DNA of 64,000 nt from Microvirga massiliensis (GTDB lineage: Bacteria > Pseudomonadota > Alphaproteobacteria > Rhizobiales > Beijerinckiaceae). The notes beneath the pieces were generated by a model. The model searched no databases. It saw only the letters and a list, made by a program, of their open reading frames with translations, and was not told where the DNA came from. Shown here one piece after another: positions 8,204 through 16,228 of this stretch (position 1 is the stretch's first letter; every line of letters starts with the position of its first letter). The position numbers and the translations under genes were made by a program. Location of the stretch: the NCBI RefSeq assembly GCF_001006805.1, contig NZ_LN811350.1, positions 761,190-825,189 on the forward strand, written 5' to 3'.

Positions 8204-9699
8204 CCGTGCGACCTCCGCGCCTGCTGCGGAGCGAAGGGCCACGGATTGTCGAGGCGATGCGGCACCTGCCGCCTTGCCTCTCCGGGCGGGAGCGAAGTCA
8301 CTGGTCGAACCTGATCGAGATGGCCGCCGAGCGCGGCATAGTCGGAGAGCCGCAGCGTGAACTCGATCGGCGCCACGAGGGCCGGCGTCGGCACATAGCC
8401 GAAGGCGTTCTCGGGGACGCGCGTGACATCGACCATGAACGTGATTCCGCCGCCCGGCCAGACATAAACCGGCGCACCGCCACAGGTCACGTAGGTGAGC
8501 GCATTCTTGACGGACCGGGTGAGCCGCACCGGGTTCTCCGTCACGCCTGCGCGAAGCGAGCCACCGGCGCCGCCCATAAACAGCACGGTCGACAGAGCGG
8601 GCTCGCAGTTCTCTTGAATCCGATCGACGGACTCCCGGAGGATGTCCGGAAGCTCGCGCTGCACGGGCACGAGTTCCTCGTCGAGCTCGTAATAGGCGTG
8701 ATGCTCGCCGGTCGTCGACACCATGAGCAGGCGCAGGCCCGCCCAGGCATCCTTCTTGTTGAACGGTCCGAGGATCGAGAGCGGATCGGCGATGTTCGTC
8801 CCGCCCCAGCCGGTGCCGGGCTCCGCGACCTGGAAATAGCGGCCCGGCGTCGAACGCCGCCCTTTCATCTTGATGCCGGTGTCGCGGATTCCGAGCAACT
8901 TGCCGGCCTGATGTTCGGACAGAACGCCGGTGATGTGATCGTCGACGACGACGACCTCGTCGAGCTTACCGTTCCATTGCTTTGCGAACATGCCGATCGT
9001 TGCCGAGCCGCATCCGACGCGCATGCGCTCCTCGAGAACGCCGTTGACGATCGGCGCGCGACCGGCCTGCACGATGACCGTGACTCCCTCGTCGATCGTG
9101 AGTTCCGCGGGCTTGCCGTTGCAGAGATCAAGGAGGGTGTCGCAGGTCACGCGACCCTCCTTCTTGGATCCGCCGGTGAGGTGATTCACGCCGCCGAGCG
9201 AGAGCATCTGCGAGCCGTATTCGCCCGTCGTCACATGGCCGACCGGTTCTCCCTGCGCGCGAACGATGGAGCGCTCGGGCCCGAGGTGGCGATCCGTATC
9301 GATCTTCACCTTCACGCCGCAATAACTGAAGATGCCTTCGGTGACGACCGTCACCATGTCGACGCCATCGACTTCCGCCGAGACGATGAACGGTGCCGGC
9401 TTGTAGTCGGGATAGGTCGTTCCCGCGCCGATCGCCGTCACGAAAGTGTTGCTGTCCTGCAGGATCGAGCCGTCCCACTCGCCGCGGTGGAAGGGCACGA
9501 CGGTGCCGCCCTGCGCGAGCGTCCGGTCGAGCACGACATGCGGATCGACGCGCACGAGTTCGCCATTATGATTGGCGTAGCGATCGCAGGCGCCGGTCAT
9601 GCCCGGCTTGATGTAGCACATCACCGGGCAGGCATCGCAGCGGATCTTGTCGTCGCGTGCGGAATCGGCCGTCACCTCGGCCGTGATTTCAGTCGTCAT
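8200..9699 (-). CDS. 6-hydroxynicotinate reductase-like iron-sulfur protein
   Basis: The 499-residue protein resembles the proteins annotated as 6-hydroxynicotinate reductase, after the Eubacterium barkeri enzyme that reduces 6-hydroxynicotinate to 1,4,5,6-tetrahydro-6-oxonicotinate. An N-terminal cysteine cluster, CDACPVMCYIKPGMTGACDR near residue 20, looks like an Fe-S ligand set. Later conserved stretches include EGIFSYCGVKVKIDTDRHLG and VGCGSATIGMFAKQWNG. The start MTTEIT overlaps the end of the molybdoenzyme gene by 11 bases. The 30-residue upstream extension is arginine-rich and was rejected. Linkage to a molybdenum hydroxylase supports sequential hydroxylation and ring reduction. The exact substrate remains inferred. 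Confidence 0.82.
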   Translation of the reverse strand: MTTEITAEVTADSARDDKIRCDACPVMCYIKPGMTGACDRYANHNGELVRVDPHVVLDRTLAQGGTVVPFHRGEWDGSILQDSNTFVTAIGAGTTYPDYKPAPFIVSAEVDGVDMVTVVTEGIFSYCGVKVKIDTDRHLGPERSIVRAQGEPVGHVTTGEYGSQMLSLGGVNHLTGGSKKEGRVTCDTLLDLCNGKPAELTIDEGVTVIVQAGRAPIVNGVLEERMRVGCGSATIGMFAKQWNGKLDEVVVVDDHITGVLSEHQAGKLLGIRDTGIKMKGRRSTPGRYFQVAEPGTGWGGTNIADPLSILGPFNKKDAWAGLRLLMVSTTGEHHAYYELDEELVPVQRELPDILRESVDRIQENCEPALSTVLFMGGAGGSLRAGVTENPVRLTRSVKNALTYVTCGGAPVYVWPGGGITFMVDVTRVPENAFGYVPTPALVAPIEFTLRLSDYAALGGHLDQVRPVTSLPPGEARRQVPHRLDNPWPFAPQQARRSHG

Positions 9700-12478
9700 G
9701 AGCAGTCTTGCTCCGAGCGTGAGCCAGGATGGCGGCGCGCACCCGATCCGGCGTCGCCGGGACCCGGCGGATGCGCACACCCGTGGCATCGTGAATAGCG
9801 TTGAGGATGGCGGGAGCCGTCGGGATCAGGGCCTGCTCGCCGATGCCTTTCGCGCCGAACGGGCCGACGCTCGAAGCATCCTCGATGAGAATGGATTCGA
9901 CGGGCGGCATGTCTCCGGCCGAAGGGATCAGGTAATCATGCAGGTTCTCGCCGCGGCCGGGATGGAATTCCTCCATCAGGGCGAGGCCGAGACCCTGCGC
10001 CGCACCGCCCTCGATCTGGCCTTCGATCAGCGTCGGGTTGATCGCGCGGCCGACATCGTGCGCCGCGGTGATCTTGAGGACCTTTACGGTGCCGGTCTCG
10101 GTATCGACGGCGATCTCCACCATGTGGGCGCCGAACCCGTAGACGGCGTAAGGTTCGCCCTGGCCGTCGGAATCGAGCGGGCTCGTCGGTGGATCGAAGG
10201 TTGCCTCGCCGGTCACGGCGTAACCGTGATCGTCGAGGTCGCAGCCCTGGAGATCGATCACGCGCGTGTGCTCGCCATCGATGACGCATACGCGTCCGTT
10301 CTCGAACACGATCGCAGCGTCGTCTCCCGCATTGGCGCGGCGCAGAAGCTCGCTGCGCAGGGCGCGCCCCGCTCGCTCCGCAGCCTTGCCGGTGACGAAA
10401 GTCTGACGCGAGGCTGATGTCTTGCCGCAATCCGGCGTGAGATCGGTATCCGCGGAGACGAGATCGAACAGCGCGATCGGCGCACCGATCGCATCGGCAC
10501 AGATCTGCGTGATGACGGTGTTCGAGCCCTGCCCGATATCGACGGCGCCCTGATGGAGGGCGAAACGTCCGTTCGTCTTCAGTCCGACCCGGATCGTCGA
10601 GGGGTTGGGCAACGAGGTGTTGCCGCAGCCATACCACATCCCGGCGACGCCGACGCCGCGCCGCACGGGGCCGGTCGCCATGGCGTTGAACGCATTCGCT
10701 TCCGCACAGGCGCGCTTCCAGTGCGACTCGAGTGCCTCGAAACAGGCCCGGATGCCGACGCCTTCGCCGAGCACCTGGCCGGTGATCGTCGGTAGATCCG
10801 CGCGCAATGCGTTCACGAGGCGGAACTGCAGGCGGTCCATCCCAAGCCGCAGCGCGAGTTCGTCATAGAGCTGTTCCTGCGCGATCGCGGCCTGGGGCAC
10901 GCCGAAGCCCCGGAACGCGCCCGCGGGAACGAGATGGGTGTGAACGGCCCGCGTCAACGCGCGGTAATGGGGCACGTAATAGGGGCCGGATGCATGGACG
11001 GGCACGCGGTTCGCGACCGTCGGGCCCCAGGACGAATAGGCGCCGGTGTTGAAATCGCCCGCGAAATCGAGCCCGACGAGCTTGCCGTCCCGGGTTGCGC
11101 CGGCGCACGCCCGGATTCGCGCCGGATGGCGCTTCGTCGTGGTCATGATCGATTCGGGGCGGGTATAGACCATGCCGACCGGTCGTTTCAGCCGCCATGC
11201 CGCCACGGCAATGAAGGGCTGAACGGAGAGATCGAGCTTCGACCCGAAGCCGCCGCCAACCGCGGTCGGAATGATGCGCACGTCCTGCGGCGCGATCCCG
11301 AGGATGCGCGCGACGTCGTCGCGGTCCATATAGGGTGCCTGCGTGCAGGCCGCGATCTCGATGCGGTCGCCGACGCGCCGTGCATAGCCGGCCTCGGGCT
11401 CGATATAGGCGTGTTCCACGAAGCCGGTTTCGAACGCGCCCTCGACGACGACATCGGCGCTTGTGAGCGCCTGCTCGACATCGCCGCGCACGACACGGCC
11501 ATGGACGAGCACGTTGCCCGCGCGGGACGCGTGCACGAGCGGCGCTCCCTCGGCGAGGGCAGTATCCATGCTCATGATCGCCGGGAGCTCCTCCCATCGG
11601 ATCGGGAACGTGCCGAGATCGAGCTCCGCCATGGCGCTCGCGTCGCCCACGATGGCCGCCACCGCCTCGCCGCGAAAACGAGCTTCATCGGTTGCGAAAA
11701 CCGGCTGATCGGCGAAGGGAGGGATGACGCCATAGATGTTCTCGCCCGGCACATCGGCCGCGGTGAGGACAGCGACGATTCCGGGATGCGCCGATACGAA
11801 GCCCTGGAGATCACCGAACGTGAATCGCGCGCGATGATGGGGAGAGCGGATCGCCCGCAGGACGAGCGTATCAGCGGGCCAGGCATCGGCTCCGAAATGC
11901 TCCTTCCCCTCGACCTTCCGGCGCCCGTCGAGGCGCGTGATGCGCGCGCCGACGGCGTGCCCGGGCTCGGGCAGCGTCTGCGGCTCTGGCGTAGTGCGGG
12001 CATCGAGGACCGCTTCCACGATCTTGCGGTATCCGGTGCAGCGACAGAGCACTCCGCCGATCGCATCGAGCGCTTCGCTTTCCGTGGGAGCAGGATTGGC
12101 ATCGAGGAGGGCCGTTGCCGCAACGAGCATCCCCGGGGTGCAGATGCCGCACTGGGCGGCGCCGTGGCGGAGGAACGCATCCTGCAGACGCGCGGCGTTT
12201 TCGGAGGCTGCGCCGAGGCCTTCGATCGTCGTCACGGAGCGGCCTTCCGCCTGTCCGACTGCGACGAGACAGGAGCAGACCGGAGCCCCGTCGAGGAGCA
12301 CCGTGCAGGCTCCGCAATCGCCCGCATCGCAGCCGAGCTTGGTGCCTGTGAGCCCGAGCTCGTCCCGCAGCACGGCACTGAGGCGTCGCGCAGGCGGAGA
12401 AGAGATCTCCACTGGGCGGCCGTTCAGGCTGAAGCAAACTCCGGTTTCCTGGGCGAGCGACGTGACGCGATCGAGCAT
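9689..12478 (-). CDS. Xanthine-dehydrogenase-family hydroxylase, fused 2Fe-2S and molybdopterin subunits
   Basis: This 929-residue protein fuses the small iron-sulfur and large molybdopterin subunits. Residues 1-160 hold two 2Fe-2S clusters: Cys50, 55, 58 and 70 (plant ferredoxin type), and Cys110, 113, 145 and 147. The rest is the molybdenum domain, with VGGGFGSKLD, GAFRGFGVPQAAIAQEQLYD, GQGSNTVITQI and the C-terminal GAKGIGEQALIPTAPAI, which carries the active-site glutamate. Family members hydroxylate N-heterocycles or aldehydes with water-derived oxygen. The separate FAD subunit lies 3 bases upstream. Neighbours favour a nicotinate-like substrate over purines. No MoCo sulfurase or chaperone gene is present nearby. 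Confidence 0.9.
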   Translation of the reverse strand: MLDRVTSLAQETGVCFSLNGRPVEISSPPARRLSAVLRDELGLTGTKLGCDAGDCGACTVLLDGAPVCSCLVAVGQAEGRSVTTIEGLGAASENAARLQDAFLRHGAAQCGICTPGMLVAATALLDANPAPTESEALDAIGGVLCRCTGYRKIVEAVLDARTTPEPQTLPEPGHAVGARITRLDGRRKVEGKEHFGADAWPADTLVLRAIRSPHHRARFTFGDLQGFVSAHPGIVAVLTAADVPGENIYGVIPPFADQPVFATDEARFRGEAVAAIVGDASAMAELDLGTFPIRWEELPAIMSMDTALAEGAPLVHASRAGNVLVHGRVVRGDVEQALTSADVVVEGAFETGFVEHAYIEPEAGYARRVGDRIEIAACTQAPYMDRDDVARILGIAPQDVRIIPTAVGGGFGSKLDLSVQPFIAVAAWRLKRPVGMVYTRPESIMTTTKRHPARIRACAGATRDGKLVGLDFAGDFNTGAYSSWGPTVANRVPVHASGPYYVPHYRALTRAVHTHLVPAGAFRGFGVPQAAIAQEQLYDELALRLGMDRLQFRLVNALRADLPTITGQVLGEGVGIRACFEALESHWKRACAEANAFNAMATGPVRRGVGVAGMWYGCGNTSLPNPSTIRVGLKTNGRFALHQGAVDIGQGSNTVITQICADAIGAPIALFDLVSADTDLTPDCGKTSASRQTFVTGKAAERAGRALRSELLRRANAGDDAAIVFENGRVCVIDGEHTRVIDLQGCDLDDHGYAVTGEATFDPPTSPLDSDGQGEPYAVYGFGAHMVEIAVDTETGTVKVLKITAAHDVGRAINPTLIEGQIEGGAAQGLGLALMEEFHPGRGENLHDYLIPSAGDMPPVESILIEDASSVGPFGAKGIGEQALIPTAPAILNAIHDATGVRIRRVPATPDRVRAAILAHARSKTAHDD

Positions 12479-12481
12479 CGT

Positions 12482-13315
12482 TCAGGACTCCGGGAGGCAG
12501 GCATCAAGGGCGCGGCGCACCAGCGTCAGGGCCGCATCGCGCCGGTATTCGGCAGTCGCCCGCACGTCGCCGATCGGGGTGAGGGAGGTGAGATGCTCGC
12601 GCGTCACGCGATTGCCGAGCCCGCTGCCAATGGGTGCGCCGACGAGATCCTGCTCGAGCGCGCGCAGCCGCTGCGCGACCGCCGAACAGGCTCCGACCGC
12701 GATGCGTGCCTGCGAGACGCGCCCGTCACGGTCGCTCTCGACGATCGCCGCGACCATGGCGATCGAGATCACGAGATAGCGCCGTGCCCCGAGCTTCAGA
12801 AATGCGGAGCGCCCTTCGATCGTGCGCGGAACGATGATCGCGGTGACGAGCTCGCCGGGCCGGATGGCCGTCTTGCGGTAGCCGGTGATGAATTCTTCGA
12901 GGGGCAGGTGTCGTTCGCCGGCCGTCGAGCGTAGCTCGACGACGGCATCGAGGGCGAAAAGGGGCGGAACGCCATCGGCAGCTGGTGAGGCATTGCAGAG
13001 ATTGCCCGCAACGGTGCCGGCATTCTGGATCTGGATCGATCCGACTTCCCGCGCGGCTGCCTTCAGGGCATCGAAGGCGCGTGGGAGGGGTGTCGCGACG
13101 AGGGTGCTCCAAGTCGTCCGCGCCCCGATCCGTATCTCGTTGGCCGTGACCGATACACCGGCCAGCTCGCCGATGCCCGAGATGTCGATCACCGGCTCGC
13201 GGAGCGGCCTGTCGCCGAGGGTCGGAAAGAAATCCGTGCCTCCCGAGAGGACGCGGCCTCCATGCGCAGCCAGTGCCTCGACGGCCTCCCCCAAAGTTCC
13301 GGGCCGGAGATACAT
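12482..13315 (-). CDS. FAD-binding subunit of xanthine-dehydrogenase-family hydroxylase
   Basis: The roughly 277-residue flavin subunit is of the CoxM/XdhB-FAD type. It shows GGRVLSGGTDFFPTL near residue 22 and the isoalloxazine-site segment QNAGTVAGNLCNASPAADGV near residue 100, then a CO-dehydrogenase flavoprotein C-terminal domain. It passes electrons from the 2Fe-2S clusters of the downstream subunit to an acceptor. The start at 13315 (MYLRPG) is preferred because GAAGGA sits 8 bases upstream; a Met three codons earlier would lie on the ribosome site. It is the first gene of the train, and the region upstream carries a candidate MarR dyad. Confidence 0.9.
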   Translation of the reverse strand: MYLRPGTLGEAVEALAAHGGRVLSGGTDFFPTLGDRPLREPVIDISGIGELAGVSVTANEIRIGARTTWSTLVATPLPRAFDALKAAAREVGSIQIQNAGTVAGNLCNASPAADGVPPLFALDAVVELRSTAGERHLPLEEFITGYRKTAIRPGELVTAIIVPRTIEGRSAFLKLGARRYLVISIAMVAAIVESDRDGRVSQARIAVGACSAVAQRLRALEQDLVGAPIGSGLGNRVTREHLTSLTPIGDVRATAEYRRDAALTLVRRALDACLPES

Positions 13316-13386
13316 CGATCCCATCCTTCGGCGACCTACGGTCGGTAGGCTTTACCCTTCGGCCGCGGTTCATCCTCACCTAATTC

Positions 13387-13400
13387 GTTTGTATGCTAAC
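13387..13400. promoter_or_regulatory. Candidate MarR operator upstream of hydroxylase operon
   Basis: GTTTGTATGCTAAC is an imperfect dyad (10 of 14 positions symmetric) about 72 bases upstream of the first gene of the operon. It sits in an AT-rich patch unlike the surroundings. Size and composition fit MarR-family sites. The link to the regulator at 595-1119 is inferred. Confidence 0.4.
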
Positions 13401-13597
13401 AGGCTGCACGCCTCCATCGGACCTGTCAAGCGGGTCGCCGAGCTGCCCTGCGAGGCGCCTCGAGCGGGGCATTTGTGGAGCTGTCACGCTCAGGATGAGC
13501 GTGCCGCGAAACACTCGCGATGCGGAGATCGCTGCGCGGAACGGTGCCGGTTCCGGGCCGATCGGCTCTGTGGAGCCGTCCCGCGTTTCTCTATTGA

Positions 13598-13795
13598 TTA
13601 CTCGATGGCGGTGATTTCACTCTCGCGAACCGCGCGCTCCCCGGCCTCGGATTTGATCCGGTAGGAAGGCTCGCCCGTCTGGTCTGCCGGCATGAGCCGG
13701 ATCACCTCGTAGGTATCGCTCGAGTTCAGCCGGGCGTCCGAGTAGCTCGTGCGCGTCAAGCGGACGATCTGGCGAATCTTGAACTTGTGGGCCAT
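13598..13795 (-). CDS. Small conserved-looking hypothetical protein
   Basis: A 65-residue soluble protein starts MAHKFKIRQIVRLTRTS and ends with a charged segment. A strong ribosome site, GGGAGGAGA, precedes the ATG, which supports this start over the longer frame beginning at 13936. The pattern of KIRQIVRL, YEVIRLMPADQTGEPSYRIK and ERAVRESEI resembles short beta-barrel proteins seen widely in rhizobial genomes. I cannot assign a function. It stands alone between the hydroxylase operon and a group of other small minus-strand genes. Confidence 0.75.
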   Translation of the reverse strand: MAHKFKIRQIVRLTRTSYSDARLNSSDTYEVIRLMPADQTGEPSYRIKSEAGERAVRESEITAIE

Positions 13796-14005
13796 GGAAT
13801 CTCCTCCCTCGCTACGGTGAAGCGTGGCCACACGCCGGAATTCCGCAACCAAGGCGTAACGCCGGGCTCCGCGACAGCGAAAGACGAGTAATGGTATCCG
13901 CTCTTGCGAGGGGATGCCACTCGGATCGAGACTCACGAGAGTGGACGAACGGTGCGCGGGGGAGGGGGACAGGCTGCGCCAGCAATCATATCCCCCAACC
14001 CACGG

Positions 14006-14380
14006 CTATTTCCGCTTCTTGGCCTTGCGCGCGGCGTAGCGCGCATCGCGGGCTGCCTTGCGTTCGGCCTCGAGAGCGGCCTCGCGGGCGAGCTTCTCTT
14101 GATGCTCCTGCTCCTCTCGGGCGAGGCGCTCCTCGAGCTCGGCTTTCTCGCGGGCGATCCGCTCGGCTTCGCGACGCTCTTCCTCGGCGCGCCGGGCGGC
14201 TTCACGCTCGGCGATGCGGGCTTCGCGCGCAGCGGCTATCGCAGCTCTTTCGGCTCGGCGCGCCACGACGGCCGGATCGTCCGCCGGTGGACGTGAGCGG
14301 AAGCGCTCGAGCATGTCCTTTCGCGCGGCCGAGGCCGCGCTCAATCGGTCACCTAATTTGTCGTTCCTGTAGCCGCCCAT
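14006..14380 (-). CDS. DUF6481 family coiled-coil protein
   Basis: The 124-residue protein consists almost wholly of Arg, Glu, Ala and Lys. It opens with MGGYRNDKLGDRLSAASAAR, then RPPADDPAVVARRAERAAIA, a long predicted coiled coil and a basic KAKKRK tail. This order is typical of DUF6481. The start has AAGGAAG just upstream, and the longer frame to 14509 lacks similarity. The function of the family is not known. The highly charged helix and basic end suggest nucleic-acid or ribosome association, which is only an inference from composition. Confidence 0.8.
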   Translation of the reverse strand: MGGYRNDKLGDRLSAASAARKDMLERFRSRPPADDPAVVARRAERAAIAAAREARIAEREAARRAEEERREAERIAREKAELEERLAREEQEHQEKLAREAALEAERKAARDARYAARKAKKRK

Positions 14381-14417
14381 CTTCCTTTTTCTCGGCTCGT
14401 GATATGGCCGATCCTCG

Positions 14418-14618
14418 TCAGCGCACTCGTTTGATCCCTGAGATCGTTCCTTCGGGAAGGAGGCCCTGTTCCTGCTGCTCCTTCGCGATCGGCCCGACCA
14501 GGCGATCATCGATCAGCCGTCCTGTCGCATCTACCCACATATAGGCTGTTCGGCCATCGTCATAGTTGACGGCAAACATGATGGACTTCGCGGGGGCAGG
14601 TCTGCGGAATTTATACAT
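14418..14618 (-). CDS. Small hypothetical protein
   Basis: A 66-residue protein begins MYKFRRPAPAKSIMFAVNYD, preceded by GAGAGGACGCC as ribosome site. The middle, DGRTAYMWVDATGRLIDDRL, reads like a compact beta-rich domain. There is no signal peptide or membrane segment. It lies 37 bases upstream of the DUF6481 gene on the same strand and may share its transcript. I do not recognise the family. The longer frame upstream to 14780 runs through the cold-shock terminator and was rejected. Confidence 0.7.
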   Translation of the reverse strand: MYKFRRPAPAKSIMFAVNYDDGRTAYMWVDATGRLIDDRLVGPIAKEQQEQGLLPEGTISGIKRVR

Positions 14619-14730
14619 GGCGTCCTCTCGTTTGGGCGCCCCGGGGCCGGAGCGCGTGAAAGCACTGGACAGGATCGCAGTCCAGGCTCTCAGGGTGGAC
14701 GCATCTCTCATCCATTTCGGGGAGCGATGC

Positions 14731-14763
14731 GTGAAAGAAAAGCCGCCCTGAGGAGGGCGGCTT
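14731..14763 (-). terminator. Rho-independent terminator of the cold-shock gene
   Basis: A perfect 10-bp stem, AAGCCGCCCT with AGGGCGGCTT, and a 4-base loop (14740-14763) are followed on the minus strand by TTCTTTC. It lies about 43 bases after the cold-shock stop codon, the best-formed intrinsic terminator seen in the window. Confidence 0.88.
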
Positions 14764-14806
14764 CGTGGGCCGTACAGCATGCATGCTACACGGCGGAATC
14801 CATCCC

Positions 14807-15016
14807 TTACGCGGTCTGGATGTTGTTGACGGCGATCTTGCCGGTGCGGCGGTCTTCCGCCGTGTCGAAGGATACCTTCTGGCCCTCGACGAGGCTGCGC
14901 AGACCTGCGCGCTCGAGAGCCGTCGCATGGACGAACACGTCCTTGCCGCCGTTGTCCGGCTGAATGAAGCCGTAACCCTTGGTTTCGTTGTAGAATTTCA
15001 CTGTGCCAGTATTCAT
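14807..15016 (-). CDS. Cold-shock protein of the CspA family
   Basis: This is a 69-residue single cold-shock domain. RNP1-like KGYGFIQPD and RNP2-like DVFVHATAL are present, with the GTVKFYNETKGYGF start typical of the family. It binds single-stranded RNA and DNA and acts as an RNA chaperone. The start at MNTGTVKF was chosen because the 10-residue upstream extension is not part of the fold. A long 5' untranslated region is possible in the gene-free stretch upstream. The gene ends in a clear intrinsic terminator and is probably monocistronic. Confidence 0.95.
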   Translation of the reverse strand: MNTGTVKFYNETKGYGFIQPDNGGKDVFVHATALERAGLRSLVEGQKVSFDTAEDRRTGKIAVNNIQTA

Positions 15017-15426
15017 GGCAGAGGCCTTATCACTGCTTGGGTGCACGTGAGTGCAAGGTGCTTCGATGCAATCTCACACTCGGTTCGTCGAAATTTGGAA
15101 AGAAAGTCCAGAACGTGCGCCTGGCTGTGCCAAGGCGTAACGGCCCGATCGTCCGGCCAAAGTCGATGAACGTATATTTAGGTGCCGGGAGGTCATTTGG
15201 CAAGCCTGCCGAGGGATCAATGTTCCCATGCTGAAGGCTGGCGGCAGGAAAAAGACAACCCTTGCCGTAATCAAGATGTCAATTTTTGCAGGACTTATAC
15301 AGTGCTGATCTGAATGGCATTGAGTGGTTCTGCATACTTGACTTCATCTCTGACAGGTCGATCGCGTCGTCATCCTCCACGCAATCCGGGCTTGCAAGAT
15401 GGCGTGCGACTTCGCGATCCTTCCTG

Positions 15427-15500
15427 GCGTTGCGAGCGGAGCGATCCAGGAGTGTATCCGTCGAGGGGTAGATTGCTTCGCCTGCGGCTCGCAAGGACGG
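15427..15500. repeat. Repeat family A, degenerate copy
   Basis: This copy contains GTAGATTGCTTCGCCTGCGG and CTCGCAAGGACGG, the inverse-orientation core of family A. The left end, GCGTTGCGAGCGGAGCGATC, is an altered version of the terminal repeat. It sits directly beside a second, better preserved copy. Confidence 0.65.
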
Positions 15501-15606
15501 AGAGGCGGTGGAAAGGGCAGCGCATCACGTCTCCCGCTCGCAAGGACGGCAGTGGGTCCGGTGTCATTCCGCTTCCGGTGTTGCTCCTCGCTCTCACACC
15601 CTCTGC

Positions 15607-15672
15607 GTCATTGCGAACGAAGTGAAGCAATCTACCCCATCGACGGATGGCTCGCCTCCGGCTCGCAATGAC
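15607..15672. repeat. Repeat family A, intact 66-bp palindromic element
   Basis: Perfect 10-bp terminal inverted repeats, GTCATTGCGA (15607-15616) and TCGCAATGAC (15663-15672), enclose a core with GAAGCAATCTACCC and TCGACGGATGG. Related copies lie near 22.3, 26.4, 42.4 and 46.2 kb. The size and termini resemble REP or MITE-like elements. No transposase is linked to it. Confidence 0.8.
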
Positions 15673-15737
15673 GAAAGTAGAGACGGAACTTGCACTTCAG
15701 CAACGGAAAAACACCCGTAGCTCGGCTGCCCTCAGCG

Positions 15738-16088
15738 TCAGTCGCAAACCCGCACACGGCGGATGACGTGTTCGCCCCAGCGGTTGATGTGACGCCTCAC
15801 GATCACGCGGCAATCGTCGAAGCGACCCCAGCCGGGCCGTCCGAAGACGGGCCGGGCGCGATGCCAATGAGGTCCCGGGCGCCCATAGGAGCCGCGCCAA
15901 TCCCGGCGATCGTATTCATGCTGGCGTGGACGATCGAAATGGTCACCGCCGGAGAAGCGGTCGTCGTCGCCGACATAACGATAGTCGCCGACTCTGATCG
16001 TGACGCCAGCGTCGGAAGCCTGTGCGGCACCGCCCAGGGCGAGGAGCGCCAGCAGGCCAATCGTCGAAGTCCGAAGGGTGGCTTTCAT
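15738..16088 (-). CDS. Secreted hypothetical protein
   Basis: The 116-residue protein has a clear Sec signal peptide (TIGLLALLALGGAAQAS) and a mature part rich in Arg, Asp, Gly and His. The C-terminal segment DDCRVIVRRHINRWGEHVIR with Val-Cys near the end recalls small exported proteins that are common in Methylobacteriaceae and Bradyrhizobiaceae, with two cysteines able to form a disulfide. No enzymatic motif is visible. It is the last minus-strand gene before the repeat-bearing gap. I cannot name a function. Confidence 0.75.
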   Translation of the reverse strand: MKATLRTSTIGLLALLALGGAAQASDAGVTIRVGDYRYVGDDDRFSGGDHFDRPRQHEYDRRDWRGSYGRPGPHWHRARPVFGRPGWGRFDDCRVIVRRHINRWGEHVIRRVRVCD

Positions 16089-16228
16089 CAGAATGATCCC
16101 GGTGCCGTCCTCACCGTGAGGCCGGCGATGGGATCAATGTGCGGCATCGCCCTTGAAGTTGGACCGAACGACTTCTTCAGCGGATGTTCAGGCGTGATGC
16201 ACTGCTTCGCGCAGGGACTGAACTTGCT

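Larger units (their letters stand above)
15017..15737. other. Gene-free stretch with dispersed repeats
   Basis: No credible gene is seen in 720 bases. The left part may include the cold-shock promoter and leader. The right part contains at least two degenerate or complete copies of the dispersed repeat family A. Confidence 0.6.

Noticed and set aside
8137..9798. 553-codon plus-strand frame opposite the reductase gene
   Set aside because: It is rich in His, Arg and Asp, has no domain pattern, and is the antisense shadow of a gene with clear family motifs.
10934..12934. 666-codon plus-strand frame opposite the molybdenum hydroxylase
   Set aside because: Composition and lack of motifs mark it as an antisense shadow in GC-rich DNA.
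14731..14763. Reading the GC-rich hairpin as a repeat element
   Set aside because: Its stem, loop and T-rich tail after the cold-shock gene fit an intrinsic terminator, and no other copy was seen.
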